The notes: generated by a model not told the origin, from the sequence alone. A stretch of DNA of 64,000 bases from Mariniflexile sp. TRM1-10 (GCF_003425985.1 NZ_CP022985.1:4758001-4822000), one strand, 5' to 3'. Positions 46,038 to 55,275 are shown, counted from the first letter of the stretch. A program made the numbers and translations.

Positions 46038-46241
46038 ATGAGCACAAGATATACCAAAGCCGATTTAGAACAAATAGTCTTCAAACAATTGGAAAACCTA
46101 AATGCCATGCACGATTTAATTGGCATTATGAAGTTCCAAAACAACCTACTCCAAAACCTCAATAAAACCTTAAAGGATGAAATCGGGGAGTTTAAAGAGC
46201 ATCAAGCCATGCATCCAACAAGGAGCAAGTCAGAATTGTAA
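46038..46241 (+). CDS. Small coiled-coil-like protein, 67 residues
   Basis: The only plus-strand gene in the accessory region. It encodes MSTRYTKADLEQIVFKQLEN and a helical region with heptad-like leucines (LIGIMKFQNNLLQNLNKTLKDEIGEF). It is divergent from the two HTH genes with a palindrome between, so it may be under their control. No family is recognised, and a spurious frame is not excluded. Confidence 0.5.
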   Translation: MSTRYTKADLEQIVFKQLENLNAMHDLIGIMKFQNNLLQNLNKTLKDEIGEFKEHQAMHPTRSKSEL

Positions 46242-46454
46242 TGGTTTTGAAGGGTTGGGGAGATTAAGGGGTTTTGTTTTTTTAGGAGAGACTTTTGTGA
46301 GACAAAAACTAAAGGTGCTTAAATGAATGATGGGTTTTTCTATATATTAAGATACCTAGCAAGTTACATTAAATAGTAAATGATTGATAATCCTACCGGA
46401 ATTATCCACATTCCAACACCACAGAATCATCATTATGAGATAAATATTAACTTT

Positions 46455-47081
46455 TTATGGCCAGTTTTTTAATTCTTTATGCCTTGCTTTCGTTAATATA
46501 CAATCCATAGATATATTGAAGTTTTCTCCATTGTTTTTTTGGATTTCAAGAACTTGTATGTTGCTTTTTGAGTTTGAATAACTCTTATTACTAACTGTAG
46601 GAATATCTGGTCTCATACCAAATTTATTAACTCTATCGTTTTTACTGTTTAGTGAGAAAACAATTGCGGATGAAGAAAAATCATGAATGTTTTTTCCATA
46701 AATATTTTTTGCTAAATAACCAATTTGATGAATAAATGCAGTAGAAGCAAAAAATTTATTACTAACATCTTTCTGATTTAAAGTAAAAGATTTTAATTCA
46801 ATAAATAAAATATAACCTTTTCCATCCTTAATGTAGAAAATAACAGCATCAACCCCTTTATTTATTCCGTCAGAATTAATTGAATTAAAGTATTTTGTCA
46901 AGGGAACATATTTATCTAATTTAAAACAAACTAAATTAGGGTTATTAATTCCTTTGATTTTAACCTTTTTTAGGCTATTATCTTTAACATTATTATCAGT
47001 TTCTCTAATAATAATTTCGTCCTGAGCAGAAGGAATTATAGATGTTCCATCAAAAATGTTTTTAATACAATTTATACTCAT
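46455..47081 (-). CDS. Predicted PD-(D/E)xK-like nuclease partner of an ATPase
   Basis: A 208-residue soluble protein. Asp78 in KGVDAVIFYIKD and Glu95-x-Lys97 in YILFIELKSF, on neighbouring predicted strands, give a plausible PD-(D/E)xK nuclease core. The helix with Gln119 (FASTAFIHQIGYLAKNIYG) is where such folds place a conserved Gln. It starts 2 bases after the stop of the ATPase gene, so the two are translationally coupled and probably form one complex. I do not recognise a named family, and the nuclease call rests on motif spacing alone. Confidence 0.6.
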   Translation of the reverse strand: MSINCIKNIFDGTSIIPSAQDEIIIRETDNNVKDNSLKKVKIKGINNPNLVCFKLDKYVPLTKYFNSINSDGINKGVDAVIFYIKDGKGYILFIELKSFTLNQKDVSNKFFASTAFIHQIGYLAKNIYGKNIHDFSSSAIVFSLNSKNDRVNKFGMRPDIPTVSNKSYSNSKSNIQVLEIQKNNGENFNISMDCILTKARHKELKNWP

Positions 47082-47083
47082 AG

Positions 47084-48430
47084 TTATAATAGATTTTCAT
47101 ATAACTCATCTGAAATATTTTGCATTTCTCTAATAGAATCATCAAATGTTGTACGTAATAATCCAAATTTATCAGTTTCAATATGACTCAAAGTACTATT
47201 TTCGGTAATATAAAAATTGATGTTTTTTAAAAATTCATATTCTAAATATTTGTGCGATTTTTTAAAAGAAGCTTTATTTTCAAAATCGCTCGATAGCATT
47301 ATTAAATTATTTATTTCTTTAACAATATAGTCACTATGAGAGGTTATCATAACTTTAACCCCAATATTTGAAAGAGAAGCTAAAAGTCGAGCAATTTGGA
47401 TTTGTATTTTAGGATGTAAATTTAATTCAGGTTCATCAATAATAAGTAATTGTCCTTTTTTTGCAGTATGTTTAATGAATAAATATAAATCAAAAAGTGC
47501 TCTAGAAGAAGATGACCCTAAATAAACAGGTAATGCTATTTTTTTTCTCCCTTCTTTATAGGTTATAAAGTATTGACCTTTATTGTTTTTATACCCTACA
47601 CCAGTACTGTTTTCTAGTTTTTTAACGATTGCAGGATATTCTTTGGAAATATAACTGTTTTGCTTAAAATCTTTTTCAATATCTCGAGTTCTATCTATCC
47701 CATCTTTAATAGGAATAGAGTATCTATTAAAAACTTCATCTATATATTCAAATGGGTTTAAGTCAAATTTTCCTGTTTTACTTTGTGCTAATTTCTCAAA
47801 AAAAACATTTTTATTAATGTCTAATTCATTTTGAAAAATATTAATACCAGTTCTTTCAGAAGTTATGATATATGGAGTTGGTAAAATTTCATTTAATAGT
47901 GCTTCATTAATGTATTCACTTACAATTTCAGATAATATGTATTTAGGAGGTAATTTAGTATTGCTTTCTAAATTTATTTTAAAATTTAGATCTTCAGATT
48001 CTTGATCTTTATTAACACTTAGAATTTTTTTCCCCTTAATAGAAATGTCACTATTAATTGTGTTTTTTAGTAAAATATCATTCTGATTCAGTCTTATATT
48101 AAATTCAGTTTGTTTGTACTCCTCCTCATTTGCGCTAAATATATTGTGTATATTTTCAGAATAATTTTTAGTTAGTTGAGAAAAATTACCTAAAACTTTT
48201 TTTTTGAATTTAGATAGTTTAATAGTTAAACTTCCATTTTCAATAAATGAATTAATTTCTTCATCTAATTCTAAGTTCTTAGTGTTAGTAGACCAAGTTT
48301 TTAAAAATCCATATAAAGCATATGAAATATATGTTTTACCAGTGTTATTAAATCCGGTAATTGCTGTGAAATCAGAAATTTCAAATTCAGCATTTTTTAT
48401 TGGTCCTAGATTTTTAATACTTATTTTCAT
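47084..48430 (-). CDS. AAA/ABC-type ATPase of the OLD/RecF-like superfamily
   Basis: A 448-residue ATPase with an SMC/RecF/OLD-like layout. The Walker A is GFNNTGKT (residues 26-33) right after MKISIKNLGPIKNAEFEISD. A long middle insertion (about 50-300) lacks recognisable domains. A signature-like LGSSSSRALFDLYL (304-317) follows, then Walker B LLIIDEPELNLHP (328-340, catalytic Glu333) and the H-loop ITSHSDYI (His365). There is no C-terminal TOPRIM domain, unlike OLD nucleases, so nuclease activity is probably supplied by the adjacent partner. ATPase-nuclease pairs of this kind are typical of anti-phage modules. Confidence 0.85.
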   Translation of the reverse strand: MKISIKNLGPIKNAEFEISDFTAITGFNNTGKTYISYALYGFLKTWSTNTKNLELDEEINSFIENGSLTIKLSKFKKKVLGNFSQLTKNYSENIHNIFSANEEEYKQTEFNIRLNQNDILLKNTINSDISIKGKKILSVNKDQESEDLNFKINLESNTKLPPKYILSEIVSEYINEALLNEILPTPYIITSERTGINIFQNELDINKNVFFEKLAQSKTGKFDLNPFEYIDEVFNRYSIPIKDGIDRTRDIEKDFKQNSYISKEYPAIVKKLENSTGVGYKNNKGQYFITYKEGRKKIALPVYLGSSSSRALFDLYLFIKHTAKKGQLLIIDEPELNLHPKIQIQIARLLASLSNIGVKVMITSHSDYIVKEINNLIMLSSDFENKASFKKSHKYLEYEFLKNINFYITENSTLSHIETDKFGLLRTTFDDSIREMQNISDELYENLL

Positions 48431-48502
48431 TGTATGAAATTTTAAAAATCAAACATACAAATTTTTATACTTTAAATATTTAGAGTTTGTTTTTTTAATT
48501 GG
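48431..48502. other. Upstream region of the ATPase gene
   Basis: This is AT-rich leader upstream of the ATPase start, ending at the cassette border where the long direct repeat begins. No clear promoter box was found. Confidence 0.4.
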
Positions 48503-48754
48503 CCATAACAATTGTATAACCACAACAAACGGTAGTAGCATTGTAGTTATATCGTTTATATGTTTACGAATATAATAAAAACCCACTTACAAAAACATTT
48601 TAAAATGTAAAGTAGGTATGGTATAACAACAGTCTTAGTTCAGTTTCATTCGCCCTTTGTTCAGGCAAACCCCCATCCAAACAACAGACCCCAAACCCAT
48701 AGCTGAACAAAACCCGAACAAAACTCGAACAAAACCCCTACTTTTTTGGGCACT

Positions 48755-48821
48755 TGTGTCAATTTGTGTCAATATGTGTCAATGTGTGTCAATTTGTGTC
48801 AATGTGTGTCAATGTGTGTCA
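48755..48821. repeat. 10-bp tandem repeat, seven units
   Basis: Units are TGTGTCAATT, TGTGTCAATA and TGTGTCAATG, the last being partial (TGTGTCATGG). The equivalent array in the other repeat copy (51126-51161) has only four units. Confidence 0.95.
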
Positions 48822-48947
48822 TGGATTTGCAAATTAGCAGGATTGACGATTGACGATTTACGATTTGACAAATTCAGAATTCAGAATTGAGAATTGAGAA
48901 CAACCAACAACAAAAAACCAAAAACCAACCCACTTCAAAGCAAAAAA

Positions 48948-48973
48948 AAATCCCAAGCAAACGCTCAGGATTT
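48948..48973 (-). terminator. Copy of the ferredoxin terminator inside direct repeat A
   Basis: AAATCC...GGATTT stem with inner CAAGC/GCTCA pairs (wobble allowed) and an AAAC loop. On the minus strand it is followed by a T-run of nine. It is identical in sequence to 51357-51382 but has no ferredoxin gene beside it. Confidence 0.7.
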
Positions 48974-49010
48974 CATTATTAATTATTCATTGTTAATTAT
49001 TAATTGTCAC

Positions 49011-49182
49011 TCCGCTGTTGCTTATAACGTTAAAAAGTATTTGAGGTTTACCAAAAAACTACCAAAAAGCAGTGCTAGAGCACTTGCTTTTTTATTTAAG
49101 AAAATAAATGGCCTTCAAAACGTAATAAACTTCAATTTAAGCCTACCAGAATTTAACTAAACTGCTTTGCTGAAAAATCAAA
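49011..49182. other. Spacer with terminator-like hairpin at 49065-49091
   Basis: AAAAGCAGTGCT pairs with AGCACTTGCTTTT with one bulge and a two-base loop, with A-runs and T-runs on opposite sides. Otherwise no gene or site is recognised; short plus-strand frames here overlap repeats. Confidence 0.55.
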
Positions 49183-49201
49183 AAGCCCTTGAAAAGGACT
49201 T
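49183..49201 (-). terminator. Terminator of the 530-residue gene
   Basis: On the minus strand AAGTCCTT pairs with AAGGGCTT (one G-T wobble) around TTC, followed by TTTTTGATTTTT, about 50 bases beyond the gene's stop. Confidence 0.65.
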
Positions 49202-49252
49202 AAATGAATTCGTTTTTTATGAATTTATGGATTTGTGCAACGGCTACCATTG

Positions 49253-50845
49253 TTAGCCACTGTGCTTTTCCTCGTTTAGTTCAAAGTATTTTTCTAAAGT
49301 ATTGAAAGTAAATACGGATTTAACAAATATTTCTTCTAAAACCTCTGTGTAATTATCACTTTCAATTCCAAAATATTTGAGAGCTTTTTTACAATCCTTA
49401 TTTGATTCGCTAAATGTGTGAGCAATTAATCCAGACCTCAAATTTTGTAGATTTCTTAAGAACTCAAACATATCAGGAATATTCATTCCTTTAGATTCTA
49501 AAAATTTCTCAAATTTCCCAATTCCTCTAACTTTAGAATCTAAACTTAATCCTTTAGCTAATTCTTTTTCATTTAATCTGTCAATGGTCAGTTTCACTAT
49601 AGTCAATGTTTGCTCACAAAATGCTTTGACATTGTTGGATGTTATTTTATGTAATGCGGTAAATAAATATTCATCCGTTTTTGACAAAGGTTTATATAAT
49701 TTCCAACCAAACTTCTCTTCCCACTTTTTGTTAAAACTCTTATATTTTGATTTAAAAAATAAATCAACCGTTTCAGGTTGCTCCGCCCATTGTCCTTCTA
49801 TCATTGTCCTATAATAAGTTCGGCTGATATTCATTCCTTCTTTTGGCGGAATATTGTATTGTTTCCAATGAAGTTGTTCCAATTCTGGCAGCATCCTTAA
49901 ATTGGTAAGAAATACTGGAATGTATTCATCTACATTGTTGTCTATTTTTAATCTAAAAAATTTTGAACCAACGCTAAATCCATCAACTTGATATTTGTTT
50001 GGTTCATTATAGTATTTGTTTAAAACCTCTTTTTTGAAATAGGTTACTTTGAAATGATTTCCATCTGTTTTTCCACAGTCTTCATACATTAAGTCCCCTT
50101 CGTCATCAATTCCAATTATGAAGCTTTCATTTTTTGATTCTCCAAAGTCAAAATGCGACTTTTTTATGTCATTAGGCTTAATGAATGATTTTCCCATTAC
50201 CCAACTTTGAGTTTTCTCGGATACATTTCTAATTAAATGACTGTAAATAAAGTCGTTTTCTTTGATTAGTTCATCCTTGTGTTTGATGTTCCAATCTGAA
50301 GGGATTTTTTTTAGCAATCTCATAAAATCATAGCAAACCACGAAGTTCATATCTCTCATTGTGATATATTCCCTCAAATACTTGATTTTAACTTTAATCA
50401 ATTTTGGCTCAATAGTAAGTACTTCGTCCAATTCTCCGTAATCGCTTACATAATAAAATGTGCGGTTTTGTTTGTCATTTCCTTTTTCGTAAAGGCGAAA
50501 GTAGAGAACAAATTCTTCTGCAACATCTATATACTTTATTGAAGTTTCCTGTAATGAAAAGCTTTTGTAGAGTAAAAAAGGCTCTAAACCTTCTTCGTCA
50601 TTGGATCTATATGTGTTATCTCCATAAACAGATGGTTTCCCTTCACTTCCCATAGAAAGTGGCCAATTATAGTCTTCACTGTATTTTTCAACTTTGTCGT
50701 TTGATATTAGACAGCAATATATTCCAGCAGAATCGTCAAAGTCTTTAGAATCGTCTTCGTATATTTTTAACCAACCGTTTTTGATTAAGAACTTGGATTC
50801 AATTTCCTTTTTTTTGTCCTCTAAAAGAAAATAATCTTTCTCCAT
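49253..50845 (-). CDS. Large hypothetical protein with a HEPN-like C-terminus
   Basis: A 530-residue soluble protein, the largest unknown in the accessory region. The N-terminal 330 residues are mostly beta and not recognised (WLKIYEDDSKDFDDSAGIYC, YFRLYEKGNDKQNRTFYYVS, FIIGIDDEGDLMYEDCGKTD). From about 390 it is helical. The segment NLQNLRSGLIAHTFSES places Arg470 and His476 in an RxxxxxH arrangement, as in HEPN RNases and nucleotide-binding HEPN proteins, preceded by the helix ITSNNVKAFCEQTLTIVKLTIDRL. It is bordered by inverted ends TTGTTAGCCAC/GTGGCTAACAA and lies between two long direct repeats. HEPN identity is tentative. Confidence 0.65.
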   Translation of the reverse strand: MEKDYFLLEDKKKEIESKFLIKNGWLKIYEDDSKDFDDSAGIYCCLISNDKVEKYSEDYNWPLSMGSEGKPSVYGDNTYRSNDEEGLEPFLLYKSFSLQETSIKYIDVAEEFVLYFRLYEKGNDKQNRTFYYVSDYGELDEVLTIEPKLIKVKIKYLREYITMRDMNFVVCYDFMRLLKKIPSDWNIKHKDELIKENDFIYSHLIRNVSEKTQSWVMGKSFIKPNDIKKSHFDFGESKNESFIIGIDDEGDLMYEDCGKTDGNHFKVTYFKKEVLNKYYNEPNKYQVDGFSVGSKFFRLKIDNNVDEYIPVFLTNLRMLPELEQLHWKQYNIPPKEGMNISRTYYRTMIEGQWAEQPETVDLFFKSKYKSFNKKWEEKFGWKLYKPLSKTDEYLFTALHKITSNNVKAFCEQTLTIVKLTIDRLNEKELAKGLSLDSKVRGIGKFEKFLESKGMNIPDMFEFLRNLQNLRSGLIAHTFSESNKDCKKALKYFGIESDNYTEVLEEIFVKSVFTFNTLEKYFELNEEKHSG

Positions 50846-50877
50846 TTTTTTATTCGTTCAGTTTGGTTTTCGCCTTG

Positions 50878-51420
50878 TGGCTAACAATTGTATAACCACA
50901 ACAAACAGCAGCACCATTGTAGTTATATCGTTTACATGTTTACGAATATAATAAAAATCCACTTACAAAAACATTTTTAAATGTAAAGTAGGTATGACAA
51001 CAGTCTTAGTTGAGTTTCATTCGCCCTTTGTTCAGGCAAACCCCCATCCAAACAACAGACCCCAAACCCACAGCTGAACAAAACCCGAACAAAACTCGAA
51101 CAAAACCCCTACTTTTTTCACCTATTGTGTCAATTTGTGTCAATATGTGTCAATGTGTGTCATGGATTTGCAAACTAACAGCATTATCGATTTACGATTG
51201 ACGATTTGACAAATTCAGAATTCAGAATTTAGGACACAAACCATCAACCAATAACCAACAACCATCAACCCTTTCACGACTCCCGATTCATGACTCACGA
51301 CTCCCGTTTTTTCACGATTCCCGACTCCCGATTCACCTTTCACGATTCACAAAAAAAAATCCCAAGCAAACGCTCAGGATTTCATTCTTTATTATTAATC
51401 ACCAATTGCTAATTGTTCAT
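50878..51420. repeat. Long direct repeat, copy B (next to the ferredoxin gene)
   Basis: This is a collinear copy of 48503-49010, starting TGGCTAACAATTGTATAACC. It differs by small indels, notably the tandem array (four versus seven units) and a six-base gap near 51000. It also holds extra ACGACTCCCGATTC words (about 51275-51350). It includes the ferredoxin terminator, so this is probably the original and copy A the duplicate. Confidence 0.9.
51357..51382 (-). terminator. Rho-independent terminator of the ferredoxin gene
   Basis: On the minus strand AAATCCTGAGC pairs with GCTTGGGATTT (two wobbles) around GTTT, followed by a run of Ts. It lies about 80 bases beyond the ferredoxin stop codon, after ATTGTCAATTGTCAATTG word repeats. 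Confidence 0.8.
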
Positions 51421-51461
51421 TGCAAATTGCTAATTGTTCATTGTCAATTGTCAATTGTCAA

Positions 51462-52944
<1,483 letters not shown>

Positions 52945-53017
52945 AAAAATTATTGAATTTTTAGCATTAAATTTCTAATTAATTAGCAACTTTGCATCTT
53001 TAAATTCTACAACACAA

Positions 53018-54082
53018 ATGAAGAAACACAACTTTAGTGCAGGACCAAGTATTTTACCACAAGAAGTCATTCTGAAATCATCTCAAGCCGTTCTTGATTT
53101 TAATAATGAAGGATTATCTATATTAGAAATATCCCATAGAAGCAAAGCTTTTATTGATGTTATGGAACAAGCCAGAGCATTGGTTTTAGAACTTATGGGA
53201 CTAGAAGGCAAAGGTTACAAAGCCTTATTTTTACAAGGTGGCGCTAGCACACAGTTTTTAATGGTTGCCATGAATCTTTTAGAAAAAAGAGCTGGTTACT
53301 TAAATACAGGTGCTTGGAGTTCAAAAGCCATTAAAGAAGCTAAAAAATTGGACGATATCTATGAAGTGGCATCTTCTAAAGACGCTAACTTTAATTACAT
53401 CCCTAAAGGGTATGATATCCCTAAAGATTACGATTATTTCCACTGTACATCAAACAATACCATTTTTGGAACACAAATGAAATCATTCCCTAACTCACCA
53501 ATCCCGATGGTTTGCGATATGAGTAGCGATATTTTTTCTCGCCAATTGGATTTTTCACAGTTCGGATTGATCTACGCTGGTGCACAAAAAAATATGGGCC
53601 CTGCGGGAACGACACTTGTGGTTGTTAAAGAAGATATCTTAGGAAAAGTATCTCGCAACATTCCTTCTATCATGGACTATAAAATCCATATCGATAATGG
53701 TAGTATGTACAATACACCTCCAGTATTTTCGGTTTACACGTCTATGTTAACTTTAGAATGGATTAAAAGCTTAGGTGGTATTAAAGCCGTTGAGGAATTG
53801 AATGAGAAAAAAGCGCAGGTCATGTATTCTGAAATTGATTTAAACCCATTATTCAAAGGCTTTGCTGCAAAAGAAGATCGCTCTTTAATGAATGCGACGT
53901 TTACTTTAGAAAATGAAAATTTAAAGGAAACTTTTGAAACCATGCTTAAAGAAGCAGGCATTAGCGGTGTAAACGGACACAGAAGCGTTGGTGGTTATAG
54001 AGCCTCCATGTATAACGCCCTACCAATAGACAGTGTAAAAGCACTTGTTGAGGTCATGAGCGAATTGGAGAGTAAGGCTTAA
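53018..54082 (+). CDS. serC: Phosphoserine aminotransferase SerC
   Basis: A 354-residue PLP enzyme making 3-phosphoserine from phosphohydroxypyruvate and glutamate. The start MKKHNFSAGPSILPQEV is typical. GGASTQFLMVAMNLL (about 75-89) binds phosphate, and the PLP lysine is in LIYAGAQKNMGPAGTT (Lys about 192). SVGGYRASMYNALP ends the catalytic core. It forms the serine pathway with serA 184 bases downstream; serB is not seen. Confidence 0.97.
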   Translation: MKKHNFSAGPSILPQEVILKSSQAVLDFNNEGLSILEISHRSKAFIDVMEQARALVLELMGLEGKGYKALFLQGGASTQFLMVAMNLLEKRAGYLNTGAWSSKAIKEAKKLDDIYEVASSKDANFNYIPKGYDIPKDYDYFHCTSNNTIFGTQMKSFPNSPIPMVCDMSSDIFSRQLDFSQFGLIYAGAQKNMGPAGTTLVVVKEDILGKVSRNIPSIMDYKIHIDNGSMYNTPPVFSVYTSMLTLEWIKSLGGIKAVEELNEKKAQVMYSEIDLNPLFKGFAAKEDRSLMNATFTLENENLKETFETMLKEAGISGVNGHRSVGGYRASMYNALPIDSVKALVEVMSELESKA

Positions 54083-54191
54083 AAAGTTTGCAGTGGGCAG
54101 TTGCAGTTTGCAGTGCTTACTCGAACCATTAAAATGAAAAGTTTGCAGTGGGCAGTTGCAGTTTGCAGTGCTTACTCGAACCCTTAAAAAT
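54082..54191. repeat. 55-bp direct repeat, two units, starting at the serC stop
   Basis: Two tandem copies of a 55-base unit containing GTTTGCAGTGGGCAGTTGCA and GTTTGCAGTGCTTACTCGAA. The first begins at the last base of the serC stop codon. Confidence 0.95.
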
Positions 54192-54230
54192 AAAATTAAT
54201 CTGAAGTAAAAAGTATAATCGTTCTTGAAA

Positions 54231-54258
54231 CTTTTAACTTTTAACTTTTAACTTTTAA
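54231..54258. repeat. CTTTTAA heptamer, four units, before serA
   Basis: Four perfect copies of CTTTTAA end 8 bases before the serA ATG, so they would form the immediate leader of that message and could affect ribosome access. Copy number should be prone to slippage. Confidence 0.95.
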
Positions 54259-54266
54259 CTTATAAA

Positions 54267-55217
54267 ATGAAAGTATTAGCAAACGACGGTATTTCAAAAA
54301 GTGGTATTGAAGCCCTTGAAAAAGGTGGTTTTGAAGTGATTACAACAACCGTAGCACAAGAGCAACTAGCGAACTATATAAACGAAAAACAAATTAGTGT
54401 TTTATTGGTGCGCAGTGCAACAACAGTACGTAAAGATTTAATTGACGCGTGTCCAAGCATTAAAATCATTGGACGTGGTGGTGTTGGTATGGATAACATC
54501 GATGTTGATTATGCTATAAGCAAAGGTTTACACGTTATTAATACCCCTGCTTCTTCGTCACATTCCGTTGCCGAATTGGTATTTGGACATTTTTACGGAT
54601 TGGCACGTTTTTTACATAACTCAAACAGAGACATGCCTCTTGAAGGCGATGTTAGCTTTGGTAAATTAAAGAAAGCATACGCTAAAGGTGTGGAACTTAA
54701 AGGAAAAACCTTGGGTGTTTTAGGTTTTGGACGTATTGGTCAAGCAACAGCAAAAGTAGCTTTAGGAGCTGGCATGAAAGTCATTGCTTTCGATCCGTTT
54801 ATTGAAAAAGCTAATTTGGAATTAGAATTTTTTGACGGACAAAAAGTAAACTTCGATATAAAAACCATTTCTAAAGAAGACGTTTTAAAACAAGCTGATT
54901 TTATTACCTTACATGTACCTGCCCAAAAAGAGTATGTTATTGGTGCACCAGAGTTCGAAATAATGAAAAAAGGCGTATTTATTGCCAATGCTGCTCGTGG
55001 TGGTGTGGTTGATGAAGCTGCTTTAGTAACTGCTATTGAAAGCGGAAAAGTAGCTGGTGCTGCATTAGACGTTTTTGAAAACGAACCAAAACCGGAAATT
55101 CAATTATTAATGAATGCTGGCCTATCGTTAACACCACATACTGGTGCTGCTACCAACGAAGCGCAAGACAGAATTGGTACTGAGTTAGCTGAACAAATAA
55201 TAAATCTTTTAAAATAG
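54267..55217 (+). CDS. serA: D-3-phosphoglycerate dehydrogenase, short form
   Basis: A 316-residue D-2-hydroxyacid dehydrogenase converting 3-phosphoglycerate to phosphohydroxypyruvate, the first step of serine synthesis. The NAD fold has LGVLGFGRIGQATAK (about 149-163). The catalytic Arg is in NAARGGVVDEAAL and the catalytic His in TPHTGAATNEAQ. There is no C-terminal ACT domain, so feedback by serine through that domain is absent, as usual in this short class. Confidence 0.94.
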   Translation: MKVLANDGISKSGIEALEKGGFEVITTTVAQEQLANYINEKQISVLLVRSATTVRKDLIDACPSIKIIGRGGVGMDNIDVDYAISKGLHVINTPASSSHSVAELVFGHFYGLARFLHNSNRDMPLEGDVSFGKLKKAYAKGVELKGKTLGVLGFGRIGQATAKVALGAGMKVIAFDPFIEKANLELEFFDGQKVNFDIKTISKEDVLKQADFITLHVPAQKEYVIGAPEFEIMKKGVFIANAARGGVVDEAALVTAIESGKVAGAALDVFENEPKPEIQLLMNAGLSLTPHTGAATNEAQDRIGTELAEQIINLLK

Positions 55218-55240
55218 GGAACAATAACCTGAACGTTTTT

Positions 55241-55275
55241 AAAGGCTGTCCAAAAATAAGGACAGCCTTTTTTTT
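55241..55275 (+). terminator. Rho-independent terminator of serA
   Basis: AAAGGCTGTCC (55241-55251) pairs perfectly with GGACAGCCTTT (55260-55270) around an 8-base loop and is followed by a T-run to 55275. Confidence 0.95.

Larger units (their letters stand above)
48503..49010. repeat. Long direct repeat, copy A
   Basis: About 500 bases that recur at 50878-51420 in the same order: the border GCCATAACAATTGTATAACC, a TTCATTCGCCCTTTGTTCAG block, AACAAAACTCGAACAAAACC, the 10-bp tandem repeat (here seven units), CGATTTACGATTTGACAAAT words and the hairpin at 48948-48973, which copies the ferredoxin terminator. No coding potential. Confidence 0.9.
32440..50893 (-). other. Integron-like gene-cassette array (hypothesis)
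   Basis: Between ychF and the ferredoxin gene, seventeen of eighteen genes lie on the minus strand. Most are single, short and of unrelated function. Read on that strand, the spacers after stop codons tend to begin CAACACC, CAACGCC or similar (36250, 42350, 44520, 41478), and the spacers before start codons end in GTTG or GTTA (33-45 kb and both borders at 48505 and 50880). Near-complementary ends of this kind are the hallmark of attC sites, whose ends are RYYYAAC and GTTRRRY. No integrase gene is in view, and matches beyond GTTR are partial. Confidence 0.45.

Noticed and set aside
48755..48821. CRISPR or iteron-type origin
   Set aside because: The 10-bp units are directly tandem with no spacers, and there is no replication-initiator gene or DnaA-box cluster nearby.
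48657..49160. Two plus-strand frames within long direct repeat A, and a similar one at 51010-51201
   Set aside because: They are translations of the tandem and word repeats, and the equivalent frame changes length between the two repeat copies.
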